Source of the DNA: CBDBBY01 sp965203795
Lineage (GTDB): Bacteria > Pseudomonadota > Alphaproteobacteria > Rhodobacterales > Rhodobacteraceae
Assembly (NCBI GenBank): GCA_965203795.1
Contig: OZ241915.1
Span: 558,001 to 622,000 of the forward strand
Direction: 5' to 3'
Length of the DNA stretch: 64,000 nucleotides
Every line of letters starts with the position of its first letter. The first letter of the stretch is position 1. Below are positions 43,992 to 54,660 of the stretch, piece after piece. The notes under the pieces are model-generated. The model made no database searches. It saw nothing but the letters and a program-made list of their open reading frames with translations, and was not told the DNA's origin. The translations under genes were made by a program, and so were the position numbers.

Positions 43992-45458
43992 ATGATGCGC
44001 ATGTCGCGCTACTTCCTGCCGGTCCTCAAGGAGACTCCGGCCGATGCGCAAATCGTCAGCCACCGGCTGATGCTGCGCGCGGGAATGATCCGGCAGGCGT
44101 CGGCAGGAATCTATTCCTGGATGCCGCTGGGGCTGAGAGTGCTCCGGAGGATTGAGGAGATCGTCGTCGAGGAGCAGGTCCGCGCCGGCCACATTCCCAT
44201 GCTCATGCCCACTCTGCAGCCCGCGGCGCTCTGGCGCGAGTCCGGGCGGTACGACGACTACGGCGAGGAAATGCTGCGGATCCGCGACCGGCACGGCCGC
44301 GACCTGCTGTATGGGCCCACGAACGAGGAGCTGGTCACCGACATTTTCCGAAGCCATGTCACCTCCTACAGGCAGCTCCCCCTGACGCTGTTCCACGTCC
44401 AGTGGAAGTTCCGGGACGAGATCAGGCCCAGATTCGGCGTGATGCGGGGCAGGGAGTTCCTGATGAAGGACGGCTACAATTTCGACGTGGACGAGGCCGG
44501 GGCGATCCATTCCTACAACCGCCACCTCGTGAGCTATCTGTATACGTACGAACGCATGGGCCTGAAGGCGATCCCGATGCGGGCGGACACCGGACCGATA
44601 GGAGGAACCCACAGCCACGAATTCCTGGTTCTGGCCGAAACGGGCGAGTCCGAGGTCTATTTCGACAGCAAGATTCTGGGCTTCAATTTGGACCAGTATA
44701 CGGTGAAATACGACTCACGCGACTCACGCAAGGAGTGCAAGGTGATCGTCGATAAATGGACGGCGCCGTACGCGCGGACCGACGAGACCCACGATCCCGA
44801 AGCGTACGAGCGCGAAGTTCCGGAGGCGTCGCGGCGGAAATCCCGCGGCATCGAAGTGGGGCAGATCTTCTATTTCGGCACGAAATACTCCAAGCCCATG
44901 GGCGCCATCGTCGCGGACGCGAACGGCGAGCGGGTTCCGGTGCACATGGGCTCGCACGGGATCGGCGTCTCGCGCCTTGCCGCCGCTATCATTGAGGCGC
45001 ACCACGACAAAAAGGGAATCGTTTGGCCGGAGGCGGTCGCTCCGTTTCCGGTCGGAATCGTGAATGTCGCCCATGACAACGACGAGTGCGCGGCGGTTTG
45101 CGAATCCCTGTGCGGCTCCCTTGAGAAGAAAGGAATCGAGCCGCTTTACGACGACCGCCCGGAGCGGGCGGGCGCCAAATTCGCGACGATGGACCTGATC
45201 GGTCTTCCGTGGCGCGTTACGGTCGGGCCGAGAAAGCTTAAGGACGGAATTGTCGAGGTTACGTGCCGGAGGACCGGCAAAATCACACCGCTTGCTAAGG
45301 ATAAGGCAGTGGAAAAGCTGGAATCCGACATCGGTCCACACCTGAAGCCTCGCGACCAAAGGACGACTAGGGATTGGAGCACAATCTATCGGAGTAGAAA
45401 ATCGTCTCTGGAATCAAGCGAATTGGTGCCGTCTTCCGCTCGCAAGCCGATAGCATGA
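43992..45458 (+). CDS. proS: Prolyl-tRNA synthetase with an unusual C-terminal tail
   Basis: A 488-residue class II synthetase of the short alphaproteobacterial type. MSRYFLPVLKETPADAQIV, RQASAGIYSWMPLGLRVL, LLYGPTNEELVTDIFR (motif 2 region) and the anticodon-binding domain near PLYDDRPERAGAKF are all present. The conserved core ends near VEVTCRRTGKITPLAKDKA; the last ~40 residues (DQRTTRDWSTIYRSRKS and on) are Ser/Arg-rich, come from lower-GC DNA and are not expected. The tail may reflect loss of the original stop. Start ATG 43992; ATG 43995 and 44001 are alternatives. Confidence 0.95.
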   Translation: MMRMSRYFLPVLKETPADAQIVSHRLMLRAGMIRQASAGIYSWMPLGLRVLRRIEEIVVEEQVRAGHIPMLMPTLQPAALWRESGRYDDYGEEMLRIRDRHGRDLLYGPTNEELVTDIFRSHVTSYRQLPLTLFHVQWKFRDEIRPRFGVMRGREFLMKDGYNFDVDEAGAIHSYNRHLVSYLYTYERMGLKAIPMRADTGPIGGTHSHEFLVLAETGESEVYFDSKILGFNLDQYTVKYDSRDSRKECKVIVDKWTAPYARTDETHDPEAYEREVPEASRRKSRGIEVGQIFYFGTKYSKPMGAIVADANGERVPVHMGSHGIGVSRLAAAIIEAHHDKKGIVWPEAVAPFPVGIVNVAHDNDECAAVCESLCGSLEKKGIEPLYDDRPERAGAKFATMDLIGLPWRVTVGPRKLKDGIVEVTCRRTGKITPLAKDKAVEKLESDIGPHLKPRDQRTTRDWSTIYRSRKSSLESSELVPSSARKPIA

Positions 45459-45635
45459 TTTTCACGCTTCGCATCCTCTCTGGCGGGCGGCAACGAGGCG
45501 GTACAAGCGTGCGGTTTGGGGAATGCCGTGCTGAATCGCCAAGCCTCGAGTTGGATTTGTGCGTCCTAGACTAGCCTCTAGAATCTTTCGCGGATCTGCC
45601 GCGGCGTCTGTTCTGCACCGAGAGGATTCAGATTG

Positions 45636-46919
45636 GTGAACCGCACCCCTCCGTTCGCCGGCTTCGAGTGGTTGATCGCATGGCGCTACCTCAATTCGAA
45701 GAGGAGCGACGGCGGCGTCAGCGTGATGACGCTCATCTCGCTGGCCGGCATCGCGATCGCGGTCTTCGCCCTGATCGCCACGCTGGCGGTCCGGTCCGGA
45801 TACCGCGCCGAATTCGTGGGCACGATCCTGGGCGCGAGCGCCCACCTGTCCGTTACCGCGGACCTGCACACGGATCTGGACGGGCGGTCGTCGACCGCGA
45901 TCGCCGAGTACGAGGGCATCGCCGAACGGATCCGAACGGTCGATGGCGTCGCCAGCGCCGCGCCGATCATCAAGGCGCAGCTCCTGGCCTCGTCCGAACT
46001 GCGCAACTCGGGCGTGCAGCTCTACGGGATGCGGTTCGAGGATTTCGACGCGCTGCCGCTGATCGCCAATCCGGAATCGTCGGAGGGCGACCATTTCGAC
46101 ATCGGCCACGGCATAGCGATCGGAACGGGCGTGGCGAGAGCGCTGGCGGTGGGCGTCGGGGACGAGATCCGGCTTGTCTCGCCCGACGGGGTCAAGACGG
46201 CGTTCGGAACGGCGCCGAGGATCAACGCCTACGAGATCGTCTACATATTCGGCGCCGGACGCTACGACATCGACCGGGTGCGGGTGTACATGCCTTTCTC
46301 GGAGGCGCAGTACTTCCTGGACCGGGAGGGGACCGCCGATGAGATCGAGGTCTTCGTCGAGGACCCGGAGTCCGTCGAGCTGCTGGCGCCCGCGGTGCTC
46401 GAGGCCGCGGGGCCGGAGTATGTCGGCTGGTCCTGGAAGGATTCCTCGGGCGCGTTCCTGAGGGCGCTGGAGACCGAGGACAACGTGATGTTCGTCATCC
46501 TTTCCATCCTCGTGCTGATCGCCGCGTCCAACATCGTTTCCGGTCTGGTCATGCTGGTCAAGAACAAGGGCCGGGACATCGGAATTCTCCGCACCATCGG
46601 CCTGAGCGAAGGGTCGGTGCTGCGCATATTCTTCATTTGCGGCGCGTCCGTCGGCCTTGTCGGCACCGCGATCGGCGTCGCGATGGGATGCCTGTTCGCC
46701 ATCTACATCGATCCGATATTCGCTTTCGTGAACTACGCCTTCGGCGGCGGCGTCTGGGATCCGGAAATCCGGCTGCTGCCGACGCTTCCGGCGAAGCTGG
46801 AGATGGAGGACATACTTTCCGCGGTCGGGCTGTCGCTGTTCCTGTCCTTCGGCATCACGCTGTTCCCGGCGAGGCGCGCTGCCCGGATGAATCCGATCGA
46901 GGCGCTGCGGTATGAGTGA
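45636..46919 (+). CDS. Lipoprotein-releasing ABC transporter permease LolC/LolE
   Basis: A 427-residue inner-membrane protein. FAGFEWLIAWRYLNSKRSDG is the classic LolC/E opening with one helix after it, then a large periplasmic domain (~residues 55-280). Three C-terminal helices follow: MFVILSILVLIAASNIVSGL, RIFFICGASVGLVGTAIGVA, and the final helix before RRAARMNPIEALRYE. It extracts outer-membrane lipoproteins for LolA together with LolD. GTG 45636 is preceded by GAGAGGA; TTG 45633 is adjacent. A single LolC/E gene here matches the alphaproteobacterial LolF-like arrangement. Confidence 0.93.
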   Translation: MNRTPPFAGFEWLIAWRYLNSKRSDGGVSVMTLISLAGIAIAVFALIATLAVRSGYRAEFVGTILGASAHLSVTADLHTDLDGRSSTAIAEYEGIAERIRTVDGVASAAPIIKAQLLASSELRNSGVQLYGMRFEDFDALPLIANPESSEGDHFDIGHGIAIGTGVARALAVGVGDEIRLVSPDGVKTAFGTAPRINAYEIVYIFGAGRYDIDRVRVYMPFSEAQYFLDREGTADEIEVFVEDPESVELLAPAVLEAAGPEYVGWSWKDSSGAFLRALETEDNVMFVILSILVLIAASNIVSGLVMLVKNKGRDIGILRTIGLSEGSVLRIFFICGASVGLVGTAIGVAMGCLFAIYIDPIFAFVNYAFGGGVWDPEIRLLPTLPAKLEMEDILSAVGLSLFLSFGITLFPARRAARMNPIEALRYE

Positions 46920-47667
46920 GCCGGCACTCGAGCTCGCCGGCATCGCGAAATCGTACAACCGGGGGCAGCCGAACGAGATCACGGTTCTCGACGGAGCGAG
47001 CATCAGCGTGGGATCCGGCGAAACCGTCGGCCTGCTTGCGCCGTCGGGCGCCGGCAAGTCGACGCTGCTTCAAATCGCGGGGCTGCTTGATGCGCCGGAC
47101 GCGGGAAGCATCCGTATCGGCGGCCGGTCGGTCGCCGGCGCCTTCGACCGGGTGCGGACGGGCGTCCGCAGGCGGGAGATCGGGTTCGTTTACCAGTTCC
47201 ACCACCTGCTTCCGGAATTCACGGCGGGCGAGAACATCGTGCTGCCGCAGCTTGCCAACGGCGCGTCCCGGAGCGAAGCGGAGCGGCGCGCGGGCGAGCT
47301 TCTCGAGAGCGTCGGAATGGAAGCCCGGAAAGGCCACCGGCCGGCCGAGCTGTCGGGAGGGGAGCAGCAGCGCGTGGCTTTCTGTCGGGCGCTGGCGAAC
47401 CGCCCCAAGATACTTCTGGCGGACGAGCCCACCGGCAACCTGGATCCCGCGACCGCGGAGCAGGTCTTCGCCGCCATGGCGGATGTGGTGCGCGCTACCG
47501 GGCTGGCGGCGCTTGTCGCCACGCACAACCTTGAGCTCGCGGACCGGCTGGACCGCGCCGTGAGGCTGGAGGCGGGACGGATCGCGTGCGCTTCAGCCGC
47601 CGCAGGCGGCCTGGAGGCCGAGCCACTCCCCATCGGTGAGCAGCGGGGCGTAGATTCCGCCCTCTAG
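46912..47667 (+). CDS. lolD: Lipoprotein-releasing system ATP-binding protein
   Basis: A 251-residue ABC ATPase. Walker A LLAPSGAGKSTLLQI, the LolD/MacB-type QFHHLLPEFTAGENI, signature LSGGEQQRVAFCRAL and Walker B ILLADEPTGNLD are intact. The ATG overlaps the permease gene by 8 bp. The last 75 bp overlap the end of a convergent gene on the other strand. proS-lolC/E-lolD is a standard alphaproteobacterial order. Confidence 0.95.
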   Translation: MSEPALELAGIAKSYNRGQPNEITVLDGASISVGSGETVGLLAPSGAGKSTLLQIAGLLDAPDAGSIRIGGRSVAGAFDRVRTGVRRREIGFVYQFHHLLPEFTAGENIVLPQLANGASRSEAERRAGELLESVGMEARKGHRPAELSGGEQQRVAFCRALANRPKILLADEPTGNLDPATAEQVFAAMADVVRATGLAALVATHNLELADRLDRAVRLEAGRIACASAAAGGLEAEPLPIGEQRGVDSAL

Positions 47668-48612
47668 CGGGTCCCCGGCGGCAATCGCCTCCGAAAGGCC
47701 GTCCGCTCCCTGCAGCGAAAGCGCGAAAGGCGTGCTCGGGAAGCCAGCCTCCCGGAACCGGTCCAGGAGATCCTCCTCCGGAAAGGGAGCACGAGGACGG
47801 TACGGAACCGAAGCCGCGTGGATCCGCATCTCCGTGTCGGGAATCCGCCTGCGGAACATGACCCCGAACATCGCTCCGGTGCCCGCCTCGCGGATGAGCC
47901 GCGCCAGCGGATCGTTCAGGGCCATGAGCGTCCGCTCCATCAGCACATGGCCGGCCAGGACTTCGGGGCTGTCCTGCTGGACGACAAGATCGCGGTCGAC
48001 GAGCACGAGTCCTCCCGGAAGATGGGCGCTGGGTACGCCGAGACCCGATATCACCCTGATGCCGCCGCGCTCGCCGGGAAAGAGCCTGCCTGACAGCTTC
48101 CGCAAGGGCGCCTCCGCCTGCCGCGACTCGCAGGAGCCGCCGAATTCGGCGGCGACGTATCCGGCGATCCGCTCGCCGATTTCCGCCCGGTCCGAAGGCG
48201 GAAAGAACGAGGCGGCCAGCCGCGATGACCAGTCCGGAAACGAATGGGCCGCCGCCGCGACGGCGGCGAACGCCGCCGCGGCGGCGATCCAGCGGCCGAT
48301 CGGCCTGCGGGTCTTCTTTATGGGTTCGCGCGCCGACGAGAGTTCCCGGTCAAGCGCCTCGACCATCGTCTTGTCCGAAATCTCCACGAATTCGGGGCCG
48401 CCGCCGTCGGGCCCGTACCGGGGCGGCCTCCCGTGGACCTCGAGCCGCCGGATGCCGCCGATCGACCAATGGGCGAGCGCGACATCGTTCTTGCTGATCA
48501 GCGTGACCGACGTGTCGCCGAGATGGACGACCACGTCCCGGCCCGAATCCCGCGGAGTCCGGTACCAGCGGCCCAGCGACTCCAGGCGGACGAAATTGTC
48601 CTTGACGCTCAT
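47593..48612 (-). CDS. M48-like membrane protein lacking the HExxH zinc motif
   Basis: A 339-residue protein. The N-terminal ~100 residues form a cytoplasmic beta-rich domain (RWYRTPRDSGRDVVVHLG). One membrane helix (RWIAAAAAFAAVAAAAH) follows, then a domain reading VPSAHLPGGLVLVDRDLV and SPEVLAGHVLMERTLMA. In M48 peptidases this place reads ALPGG-x-I then LAHExGH. Here the helix has GHVLM, so the two zinc His and catalytic Glu are missing and it is probably inactive as a protease. It may be a structural or regulatory relative. It overlaps the lolD end by 75 bp. Confidence 0.65.
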   Translation of the reverse strand: MSVKDNFVRLESLGRWYRTPRDSGRDVVVHLGDTSVTLISKNDVALAHWSIGGIRRLEVHGRPPRYGPDGGGPEFVEISDKTMVEALDRELSSAREPIKKTRRPIGRWIAAAAAFAAVAAAAHSFPDWSSRLAASFFPPSDRAEIGERIAGYVAAEFGGSCESRQAEAPLRKLSGRLFPGERGGIRVISGLGVPSAHLPGGLVLVDRDLVVQQDSPEVLAGHVLMERTLMALNDPLARLIREAGTGAMFGVMFRRRIPDTEMRIHAASVPYRPRAPFPEEDLLDRFREAGFPSTPFALSLQGADGLSEAIAAGDPLEGGIYAPLLTDGEWLGLQAACGG

Positions 48613-48684
48613 GCCGAAGCCCGCCGGACTCCGAGTCGGCCCTGCGCCTTGCTGCCCCCTAGCTTCCCCGCCGCCATTGCCGCG

Positions 48685-50316
48685 CTAGAAGGATTTCGCC
48701 TCGTTCCGCAGCTCGAACTTCCGTATTTTCCCCGTCGCCGTCTTGGGCAGGGTTCGGAAGATCACCCCCTTCGGAGTCTTGAAGCCCGCAAGGGAGCGGC
48801 GGCAGAAAGCTATCAGCTCCTCGGCGGAAGCGTCGGCGTCGTCCTTCAGTTCGACGAACGCGATCGGGACCTCGCCCCATTTCGGATCGGGCTTCGCGAC
48901 GACCGCGCACAGCGAGACGGACGGGTGCCGCATGACGGCCGCTTCGACCTCGACCGAAGAGACGTTCTCGCCCCCCGATATGATGATGTCCTTGGAACGA
49001 TCGGCGATCTGGAGGTAGCCATCGGGGTGGAGAACCGCCAGGTCGCCGGTCCTGAAACAGCCTCCCTCGAACGCCTTCCGGGTGGCGCCGGGATCGCGGT
49101 AGTAGCCCTTCATCACCGAATTGCCGCGCATGACCACCTCGCCCAAGGTTTCGCCGTCCGCCGCGACGGGCGCGCTCCCGCCGCTTCCGGCGACCGTGAT
49201 GTCCTCCATCATCGGGAAGGCGACGCCCTGGCGGGCCTTGATCGACGCTCGCTCGTCAGCCGGAAGCGAATCCCATTCCTCGTCCTTCCACACGCACTCG
49301 GTCACATGCCCGTAGGTTTCGGTGAGCCCGTACACCTGCGTCACGTTGAAGTTGAGCGCTTCGACCGCCTGCAGCGTCGCGGGAGCAGGAGGGGCGCCCG
49401 CCGTGAAGACTTCGATCCTGCGGCCCGTTTCCCGGCGCTCGTCCGGTGCTGCGTTCGCCAGCAGGTTCAGCACGATGGGCGCGCCGCCGAAGTGGGTGAT
49501 GCCTTCGTCCGCGAGCGCGTCGAAGATCGGCTTGGCCCGTATCTCCCGGCAGCAGACCACCGTTCCGCCGAGCACCGGCGCCATCCAAGTGTGGTTCCAG
49601 CCGTTGCAATGGAAGAGCGGAACGACGGCGAGCAGCCTCGGATAGAGCGTCAGGCGCCAGCTGACCACCGTGCCCATCGTCATCAGGTAGGCGCCGCGAT
49701 GGTGGCAGACCACGCCCTTCGGGCGGCCTGTGGTGCCGGAGGTGTAGTTCAGCGATATGCCTTCCCACTCGTCCTCCGGAAGAATCCAACTGAACGGCAG
49801 ATCCGCGCCCGCGAGGAACTCCTCGTACTCCGCGTGGCGCCCGCTGGCCGGATGACCCGCCGACGGGTCGGCGACTTCTATGATTTTGGGAGGTTCGCCG
49901 TCCATTGCGGCGGCGGCTTCCTCGGCCAGCCCGACGAACTGGCTGTCGGCCAGAACGATCTTGGGCTTCGCGTGCCCGAAAATGTACGCGACCGTGCCCG
50001 CGTCGAGCCGGAAGTTGATGGCGTTCAGCACCGCTCCGCAGGCCGGGACGCCGAAATGCGCCTCGACCTGCGCGGGGATGTTCGGAAGAAGCGAGGAGAC
50101 GATGTCGCCCGGCCGGACGCCGGCCGCCGCCAGCGCCGCCGCGAGCCGGGACACGCGCTCGTGGTACTCGGCGTAGCTGTGCCTCTTGCTTCCGTAGACC
50201 AAGGCCTCCCGCTCCGGGAAGACTTTGTTCGCCCTGTTCAGATGGGAGAGCGGCGTCAGCGGAACGAAATTCGCCGCGCACCGTTCAAGCCCGGATTCGT
50301 CTTCCAACCATCCCAT
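48685..50316 (-). CDS. Acyl-CoA synthetase (AMP-forming ligase)
   Basis: A 543-residue adenylate-forming enzyme. ISLNYTSGTTGRPKGVVCHH is the phosphate loop, NVTQVYGLTETYGHVTE the second core motif, FRTGDLAVLHPDGYLQIADR the hinge, and PKTATGKIRKFELR the C-terminal catalytic Lys loop. The ATG 50316 gives MGWLEDESGLERCAANFVPL, close to the DmdB-like medium-chain or methylmercaptopropionyl-CoA ligases, but the substrate is not determinable here. It lies downstream of two beta-oxidation genes on the same strand. Confidence 0.92.
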   Translation of the reverse strand: MGWLEDESGLERCAANFVPLTPLSHLNRANKVFPEREALVYGSKRHSYAEYHERVSRLAAALAAAGVRPGDIVSSLLPNIPAQVEAHFGVPACGAVLNAINFRLDAGTVAYIFGHAKPKIVLADSQFVGLAEEAAAAMDGEPPKIIEVADPSAGHPASGRHAEYEEFLAGADLPFSWILPEDEWEGISLNYTSGTTGRPKGVVCHHRGAYLMTMGTVVSWRLTLYPRLLAVVPLFHCNGWNHTWMAPVLGGTVVCCREIRAKPIFDALADEGITHFGGAPIVLNLLANAAPDERRETGRRIEVFTAGAPPAPATLQAVEALNFNVTQVYGLTETYGHVTECVWKDEEWDSLPADERASIKARQGVAFPMMEDITVAGSGGSAPVAADGETLGEVVMRGNSVMKGYYRDPGATRKAFEGGCFRTGDLAVLHPDGYLQIADRSKDIIISGGENVSSVEVEAAVMRHPSVSLCAVVAKPDPKWGEVPIAFVELKDDADASAEELIAFCRRSLAGFKTPKGVIFRTLPKTATGKIRKFELRNEAKSF

Positions 50317-50428
50317 CGCTGTTCCGCAAGTCGGGTCAGGCGCATGAAGCGGGGCCGAGTCTATGCCGCAACGCGCAGCGCATGTAAATCTGCCCGCTCC
50401 TCCGGCGGGCGGCGCTGCTGCGCTCCGC

Positions 50429-52603
50429 TCAGTGGAACCGCCGCCGCTCCCGTTCACGCGCCGCCAGCAGCTCGGGCGCGCGGAACCGCTCGCCATGCCT
50501 CGCTGCGAGGCGGCTGCAGATTTCCACCGCGCGGTCGGCCCCCGTCGCGTCCAGCCAGCTGAACGGCCCGCCGGACCAAGGGGCGAACCCCCAGCCGAGC
50601 ACGGCTCCGACATCTCCTTCCTTGGGATTGTCGAGCACGCCTTCCTCGAGCGCGCGCACGGCGGCGAGAACCTGCGCCATCAGAAGCCGTTCCCGGACTT
50701 CGGCCGGACCCGGCTGCACAGCGCGGGAGGGCGCGATGGCGTCCGGCGGCCGCCAAAGCCCGACGCGCTTGCCGGAGTCGTCGTATTCGTAGAAGCCCGC
50801 GCGGGCCTTCCGCCCCAGTCGGCCGAGCTCGACCATCCCGAACACGACCGCGTCGACATCGTCGTCCGGGTAGGCCGCCCCCATCGCGGACCGGCTTGCC
50901 TTCGCTATGCTGGCAGCGAGCTCGATCGACGTCTCGTCGACCAGCTGGAGCGGCCCCACCGGCATTCCGACCCGCTTGGCGCAGTTCTCGATCAGCGCGG
51001 GCCCGACCCCTTCGCCGACCATCCTGATCGCTTCGTTCAAATACGGGATCACGCAGCGGTTGGCGTAGAAGAAGCGCCCGTCGTTCACGACGATCGGCGT
51101 CTTTCGGATCCTGGACACGTAGTCCAGCGCAAGCGCGACGGCGTCGTCCGAGGTCTTCCGTCCGCGGATGACCTCGACCAGCAGCATCTTGTGCACCGGG
51201 CTGAAGAAATGAATTCCTAGAAACCGGCCCGGATCGGGAGCCGCGTCCGCAAGGCCGGTGACCGGCAGAGTCGAGGTGTTCGTCGCGACGACGCATTGCC
51301 CGCGGACGGCCGCCCCGACCCGCGAGATCATGTCCGCCTTCACGACGGGGTCCTCGAACACGGCCTCGATCACGAGATCGCAATCCGCGAAGGCCGAGCA
51401 GTCCGGCTCCGCGCGGATGCGGGAGAGGGTCTCGGCCATCTGATCCGCGCCGGTCCTTCCCCTCTTCGCCTCGCCCGCAAGGATCCTTTCGGCGGCGGCC
51501 TTGCCCGACGCCGCGCGCTCGAGGTCTTGGTCGGCCAGCGAAACGTCGATCCCGGCCCGCGCGGAAACGAGCGCGATGCCGGACCCCATCATGCCGGCGC
51601 CCAGCACGCCGAGTCGGCGCACCTCCCGGCGCGGCGCGGCGGCGGGGCGCCGCAAGCCTTTCTCCAAGGCCTTTTTGCTGACGAACAGCGTCCTGATCAT
51701 AGCTGAGGGAGACGGATCCATGAGCAGCTTCGTGAACCACCGCGCCTCGATGCGCAGCGCGGCGTCGAACGGAACCTGCGCGCCTTCGTAGATGGCCGAC
51801 AGCATCGCCTTCGCGGCGGGATAAACGCCTTGGGTCTCCGCATTCACCATCGACGACGCGCCGAGGAAGACGGGGAAGCCCTCCTTGTCGTACGGCCGCC
51901 CGCCCGGCATCCGGTATCCTCTCCGGTCCCAAGGCTTGGCGACCGGCTTCCCGGCGGCGGCAAGCACCCACTTCCGGGCGGTTTCGAGCAGCGCGTCCGG
52001 CGCCGCGGTCTCGTCCACCAGCCCCGCCGCCAAGGCCGCCTTCGGGTCGGGGGTCTTCCCCCTGAAGAGGAACGGCGATGCGGCGAAGAGGCCGAGCTTG
52101 CGCACAAGGCGCGTCGTGCCCCCGGCCGCCGGAAACAGCCCGACGCGGATTTCCGGCAGCCCGACCCGCGCGCCGGGGCTGTCGGCGCAGAACACGCGGT
52201 GGCAGGCGAGGGGGATCTCGTAGCCGATCCCCATCGCCGTTCCCGTGAGCGCGGCCGCCACGGGCTTGCCGCCCTCCAAGGACGCGGGGTCCATGCCGCC
52301 GCGCTCGATCTTCCTCAGGATTCCGTGGATCCGCATGACCTCGTCGAAAATCCCGCGCGCCGGCTCCTCGCCCGCGCTGCGGCTCATTTCGGAAAGCGCG
52401 TTGAGGTCCATGCCGCCGGCGAAGTCCTTCTTGCCGCTGGTGATGACCACGCCCTTGACCCGGTCGTCGGCGATGGCGGCGTCGAAGAGCTCCTCCAGCT
52501 CGGAGAAGGCGGCCGCCGTCATGACGTTCATGCGGGCGCCGGGCACGTCCCAGGTGATGGTGGCGACGCCTTCGGCGTCGACGGAGCTGCGGAAATCGCT
52601 CAT
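50429..52603 (-). CDS. Bifunctional enoyl-CoA hydratase / 3-hydroxyacyl-CoA dehydrogenase (FadB/FadJ type)
   Basis: A 724-residue beta-oxidation alpha subunit. The N-terminal crotonase domain has ALTGTAMGIGYEIPLACHRV and LPEIRVGLFPAAGGTTRLVR, including the two catalytic glutamates. The central Rossmann domain starts GVLGAGMMGSGIALVSARAG, and the dehydrogenase catalytic His is in FLGIHFFSPVHKMLLVEVI. It hydrates trans-enoyl-CoA and oxidises the 3-hydroxyacyl product. A GGGGGAA site precedes the ATG, 9 bp after the thiolase gene, so the two subunits are co-expressed. Confidence 0.95.
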   Translation of the reverse strand: MSDFRSSVDAEGVATITWDVPGARMNVMTAAAFSELEELFDAAIADDRVKGVVITSGKKDFAGGMDLNALSEMSRSAGEEPARGIFDEVMRIHGILRKIERGGMDPASLEGGKPVAAALTGTAMGIGYEIPLACHRVFCADSPGARVGLPEIRVGLFPAAGGTTRLVRKLGLFAASPFLFRGKTPDPKAALAAGLVDETAAPDALLETARKWVLAAAGKPVAKPWDRRGYRMPGGRPYDKEGFPVFLGASSMVNAETQGVYPAAKAMLSAIYEGAQVPFDAALRIEARWFTKLLMDPSPSAMIRTLFVSKKALEKGLRRPAAAPRREVRRLGVLGAGMMGSGIALVSARAGIDVSLADQDLERAASGKAAAERILAGEAKRGRTGADQMAETLSRIRAEPDCSAFADCDLVIEAVFEDPVVKADMISRVGAAVRGQCVVATNTSTLPVTGLADAAPDPGRFLGIHFFSPVHKMLLVEVIRGRKTSDDAVALALDYVSRIRKTPIVVNDGRFFYANRCVIPYLNEAIRMVGEGVGPALIENCAKRVGMPVGPLQLVDETSIELAASIAKASRSAMGAAYPDDDVDAVVFGMVELGRLGRKARAGFYEYDDSGKRVGLWRPPDAIAPSRAVQPGPAEVRERLLMAQVLAAVRALEEGVLDNPKEGDVGAVLGWGFAPWSGGPFSWLDATGADRAVEICSRLAARHGERFRAPELLAARERERRRFH

Positions 52604-52612
52604 CGGTTCCCC

Positions 52613-53821
<1,209 letters not shown>

Positions 53822-53872
53822 TCCGTCATTCCAATCCTGGCCCCGTGCGGAAGCGGCCGAAGCCGACCCGCC

Positions 53873-54538
53873 TCAACCGCGCTTCCTGTCCCCGGGATTG
53901 CCCGGCATCAAATCATACGGATGCTTCCAGCCGTCCTGCCGCGCGATATCGGATAGCCATCGGTCGATGGACGGCCAGTCCGCGCGGTCGAATCCGAACG
54001 GCTCTGGATAGTAGAGATAGCTGCAGCAGGAGACATCGGCGATCGTGATGCCGCCGCCGACGATCCATTGGCGGTCGCGCAAATGCGCGTCCAGAACCGA
54101 CCACGCGCCTTTCAGCCTTCCTTGCAGCCAGCTGATGACCGGCAGCGGCCGTTTCTCCTCGGGAATGAAATTCGAAAGGAACCTCACGGTCCCGCAGAAC
54201 GACGAGAGCTTGTGGTTGTCCCAAAGGACCCACCGGAGAATCTCGCGCCGCCCGGCCTCTTCGGCCCCGCCGAGGCGCCCCGTCCGCTCGACGACATAGT
54301 CCTGGATTGCGCCGGACTGGCTCAGGACCAGGTCGCCATCCACCATCACGGGAGCCTCGCCCATCGGATTCAGCTTCAGGAACTCGGGCGTCCTTGCCCC
54401 GCCGTTGAAGAAATCGACGAACACGGGCTCCCAGGCAAATCCGGCGAGTTCCATCGCCAGCGCCGCCTTGTAGGAGTTGCCGCTTTCGCCGAAGCAGTGG
54501 AGTTCCGCTGGCAATGTTCGTGCTCCCGTCCGGCACAA
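53873..54538 (-). CDS. Glutathione S-transferase-like protein
   Basis: About 221 residues. The N-terminal thioredoxin-like domain has LHCFGESGNSYKAALAMELA with the catalytic Ser region, NPMGEAPVMVDGDLVLSQSG with the cis-Pro and glutathione-binding QS-like motif, and an all-helical C-terminal domain containing WIVGGGITIADVSCCSYLYY (the usual helix-capping Asp). TTG 54538 or TTG 54514 are the only nearby starts, so the start is uncertain. It lies in the same direction as the beta-oxidation genes; its substrate is unknown. Confidence 0.85.
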   Translation of the reverse strand: MCRTGARTLPAELHCFGESGNSYKAALAMELAGFAWEPVFVDFFNGGARTPEFLKLNPMGEAPVMVDGDLVLSQSGAIQDYVVERTGRLGGAEEAGRREILRWVLWDNHKLSSFCGTVRFLSNFIPEEKRPLPVISWLQGRLKGAWSVLDAHLRDRQWIVGGGITIADVSCCSYLYYPEPFGFDRADWPSIDRWLSDIARQDGWKHPYDLMPGNPGDRKRG

Positions 54539-54660
54539 GGTTCAGCGCCGTGTTCATGTCAACAAGATGCGATGGCGGCAACCCGGTCCGGGGGCGGCAA
54601 GGCGCAGGTCCGCGGGACGGCCAGCGCTGGAAACCCTGCGGTTTCCAGCCGTTCGAAGCG

